Assembly: GCA_035532215.1 (NCBI GenBank) | Contig: DATKRK010000182.1 | Span: 1 to 15,311 of the forward strand | Direction: 5' to 3' | Length of the DNA stretch: 15,311 nucleotides | From: JAICIG01 sp035532215 | GTDB lineage: Bacteria; Planctomycetota; Planctomycetia; Pirellulales; JAICIG01 | Shown: positions 13,904 through 15,311 of the stretch, piece after piece | Layout of the letters: each line of letters starts with the position of its first letter | Numbering within the stretch: position 1 is the first letter of the stretch | Program-made: the position numbers and the translations under genes | The notes under the pieces: model-generated | Database searches by the model: none | What the model was told of the DNA's origin: nothing | What the model saw: only the letters and a program-made list of their open reading frames with translations

Positions 13904-14929
13904 ATGAAACCAGCGCTTCCAAGGATTGCGGCTGAGTGGTCGTTAGGGTTTTCGGCAGTGCTAGTCGGCTTCGCCGCCCCCGCTTCCGCACAAACCCTCT
14001 CGGCGATTTACGTGATGAAGCTCGAAAGCGGCGAAGTCCGCAAGGTCAGCCATCACGATGAGCTTTGGCTGGGCTCGCCGGCGTGGTCGCACGATGGGAA
14101 ACGCTTGCTGTACGATGCGGCGCCGGCCAATCGAAACTATCGCCAGGGCCGGATCATGCTGGAAAACCTGGCGCCGGCCGACAAAGCGGAAGCCGGGCGG
14201 GGGCGCCCGACCCTCCATTTCAAGGAGGACAAAGCGGAAGCCGGGCGGGGGCGCCCGGCCCTCCATTTCAAGGAGGCCGAGGCGAGCGAGGTCAAAGATC
14301 TGGGCTACGGCTGCGCGCCCGTGTGGTCGGCCGACGATAAGCAAGTGGCGTTTCAGTTGGGCCAGGGAAACGCCGCCGGCGAGCGGCCGGGCGTGTATGT
14401 GATGAACGTCGACGGCCAGGGCCGCGAGTGGATCTGCGAAGGCCAGCGGCCGCGCTGGTCGCCCGACGGAGAAAAGCTGCTCGTCGCCAGCCAGCACGAA
14501 GGCTTCGCCAGCCTCTACATCTACGACATCTTCGAAGCCAAGCTGACGCGGGTGCTGGAGCATGGCTACGAGCAGGTCGTCGGCGGCTGCTGGTCGCCCG
14601 ACGGCAAGCGGCTGGCCTTCGTCGGCTACAAAGGCGCCGCCGCTTTCAGCGGAGGCCGGGGCGAGTTGGCCGTGGTCGAGGCCGCCGCCGGCCAGACGCC
14701 GCAGCCGCTCGTCGAGGACCGCGTCGGCTGGCAGCCCGACTGGTCGCCCGACGGCAAGCGGCTGCTGGGCTGGATCGCCAGCGGCGGGCAGGAACGGCTG
14801 CACCTGTTCGACGTCGACGGCCTTGAGGAGCCCGCGCTGCTCGCCGGCCAGGTCGGCGCTCACAATAGCGACGCCGTATTTTCGCCGGACGGGAAGTGGA
14901 TTGCGTTTGATAGCGTGCGGGGAGAGTGA
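13904..14929 (+). CDS. Secreted TolB-like six-bladed beta-propeller protein
   Basis: A 341-residue protein with a probable signal peptide (hydrophobic 12-25, cleavage after A29 in APASA-QT). Six PD40-type repeats follow, each with a W/F-S-x-D-G-K core: AWSHDGKRLLY, VWSADDKQVAF, RWSPDGEKLLV, CWSPDGKRLAF, DWSPDGKRLLG and VFSPDGKWIAF. This predicts a closed six-bladed propeller in the periplasm, like the C-terminal domain of TolB. There is no TolB N-terminal domain and no partner gene, so a Tol-Pal role is not implied. Residues 93-124 are an oddity: two identical-but-one 16-residue repeats (DKAEAGRGRPxLHFKE) encoded by an inserted palindromic repeat, in a loop between blades. The ATG has AGGAG about nine bases upstream. 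Confidence 0.88.
   Translation: MKPALPRIAAEWSLGFSAVLVGFAAPASAQTLSAIYVMKLESGEVRKVSHHDELWLGSPAWSHDGKRLLYDAAPANRNYRQGRIMLENLAPADKAEAGRGRPTLHFKEDKAEAGRGRPALHFKEAEASEVKDLGYGCAPVWSADDKQVAFQLGQGNAAGERPGVYVMNVDGQGREWICEGQRPRWSPDGEKLLVASQHEGFASLYIYDIFEAKLTRVLEHGYEQVVGGCWSPDGKRLAFVGYKGAAAFSGGRGELAVVEAAAGQTPQPLVEDRVGWQPDWSPDGKRLLGWIASGGQERLHLFDVDGLEEPALLAGQVGAHNSDAVFSPDGKWIAFDSVRGE
14180..14275 (+). repeat. Tandem in-frame palindromic repeat inside the propeller gene
   Basis: Two 48-base units (14180-14227 and 14228-14275) differ by one base. Each contains a hairpin; the second is perfect, GCCGGGCG-GGGG-CGCCCGGC at 14240-14259. In the first, the base change breaks one pair. Each hairpin is followed by CCTCCATTT, or ACCCTCCATTT in the first unit. 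The same hairpin plus CCCTCCATTT occurs twice just after the gene at 14935-14999. Because 48 is a multiple of three, the frame is kept. Confidence 0.85.
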
Positions 14930-14934
14930 GGGGC

Positions 14935-14999
14935 GAGCCGGGCGAGGGTGCCCGGCCCTCCATTTTCGAGCCGGGCGAGGGCGCCCGGCCCTCCATTTT
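14935..14999 (+). repeat. Tandem intergenic copies of the palindromic repeat
   Basis: Two 32-base units, 14935-14966 and 14968-14999, begin only five bases after the propeller stop codon. Their hairpins are GCCGGGCG-AGGG-TGCCCGGC (one G-T pair) and GCCGGGCG-AGGG-CGCCCGGC (perfect). Both are followed by CCTCCATTTT. They may serve as a 3' hairpin for the propeller mRNA. Confidence 0.8.
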
Positions 15000-15025
15000 G
15001 GATTTGGGAATTCCGACCTGAATAG

Positions 15026-15046
15026 CCCTCTCCCAAAGGGAGAGGG
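15026..15046. terminator. Perfect 9-bp hairpin, possible terminator
   Basis: CCCTCTCCC-AAA-GGGAGAGGG is a perfect 9-bp stem with a 3-base loop, 97 bases past the propeller stop. GGTTTGC follows rather than a clean T-run, so terminator activity is uncertain. It may instead be another dispersed repeat. Confidence 0.4.
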
Positions 15047-15311
15047 GGTTTGCTTGGGCTCCGCTCCTCTTTTCCGGCGCCCGAGAGCGAATTTTTGCTT
15101 TCGCGAAAAAATCTTGTCGATTTGCGAATCGGGTCTTCGTTTCTACTGCGAACGGCCCGACTTCAGCGGCCGTAACCGTTCACGGATTTTAACCGATGCC
15201 CTGGTGAACGGGCGCGCAGAACCAGAGGACCGCAGGTCGGAAAGGCTGATGGTGGGGCAAAACGCAATCGCTCAAGAAGTATCCGGCGCCAGACTCGGCG
15301 CGGCGGCGCCG
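15047..15311. other. No recognisable gene; structured 3' end of window
   Basis: No reading frame is convincing. A region with short A- and T-runs (15090-15125) is followed by an inverted pair, CCGTTCAC (15176-15183) and GTGAACGG (15204-15211). This could be the leader or a structured RNA of a gene beyond the window. I do not recognise any known riboswitch or RNA core here. Confidence 0.35.

Noticed and set aside
14180..14275. Frameshift or assembly error in the propeller gene
   Set aside because: The duplicated unit is 48 bases, the frame is kept, and all six propeller repeats remain readable around it.
13904..14929. tolB of the Tol-Pal system
   Set aside because: It has propeller repeats and a signal peptide but no TolB N-terminal domain, and no tolQ, tolR, tolA or pal nearby.

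Overview
The window looks like chromosomal DNA of a planctomycete, probably of the Pirellulales type. The base composition is GC-rich, palindromic repeats are abundant between genes, and there is a small two-CXXC protein of a kind I associate with planctomycetes. This assignment rests on pattern recognition, not on a marker gene. No rRNA, tRNA or CRISPR array was seen.

Layout. Bases 1-679 carry no convincing gene but hold a nested palindromic element (199-333). Next come two convergent signalling genes. The first is a membrane-anchored diguanylate cyclase with a C-terminal PilZ-like domain (680-2062, +). The second is a soluble PAS-GAF-PAS hybrid histidine kinase with a receiver domain (2078-4555, -). 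Their stop codons lie in the two arms of one hairpin. The kinase appears to have its own promoter, whose -35 box overlaps the stop codon of aroB (3-dehydroquinate synthase, 4866-5963, -). A small conserved-looking ORF (6024-6245, -) precedes aroB on the same strand.

A composite inverted-repeat element (6524-6781) is followed by a small zinc-ribbon-like protein (6990-7346, +). Then come a class III (CaiB/BaiF) CoA-transferase (7508-8746, +), a translationally coupled single-pass membrane protein (8746-9321, +) and a DUF488 protein (9398-9925, +).

From 9926 to 11110 there is no intact gene. This stretch holds several hairpin elements, the 5' remnant of a HAD-type hydrolase gene (10621-10929, -), and a compact operator-like promoter region (10961-11020) with an orphan Shine-Dalgarno sequence.

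The most interesting gene follows. An 892-residue protein (11111-13789, +) joins an HsdR-N-like PD-(D/E)XK nuclease, a P-loop NTPase, a helical/winged-helix-like segment and a C-terminal S1/OB-like domain. Its base composition and codon use are visibly less GC-rich than the flanks. It looks like a horizontally acquired, single-gene defence candidate, which is an inference. Next is a secreted TolB-like beta-propeller (13904-14929, +). It contains two tandem in-frame copies of the same palindromic repeat that also occurs just downstream of it (14935-14999) and, inverted, at 9327-9350. The last ~380 bases hold repeats and hairpins but no recognisable gene.
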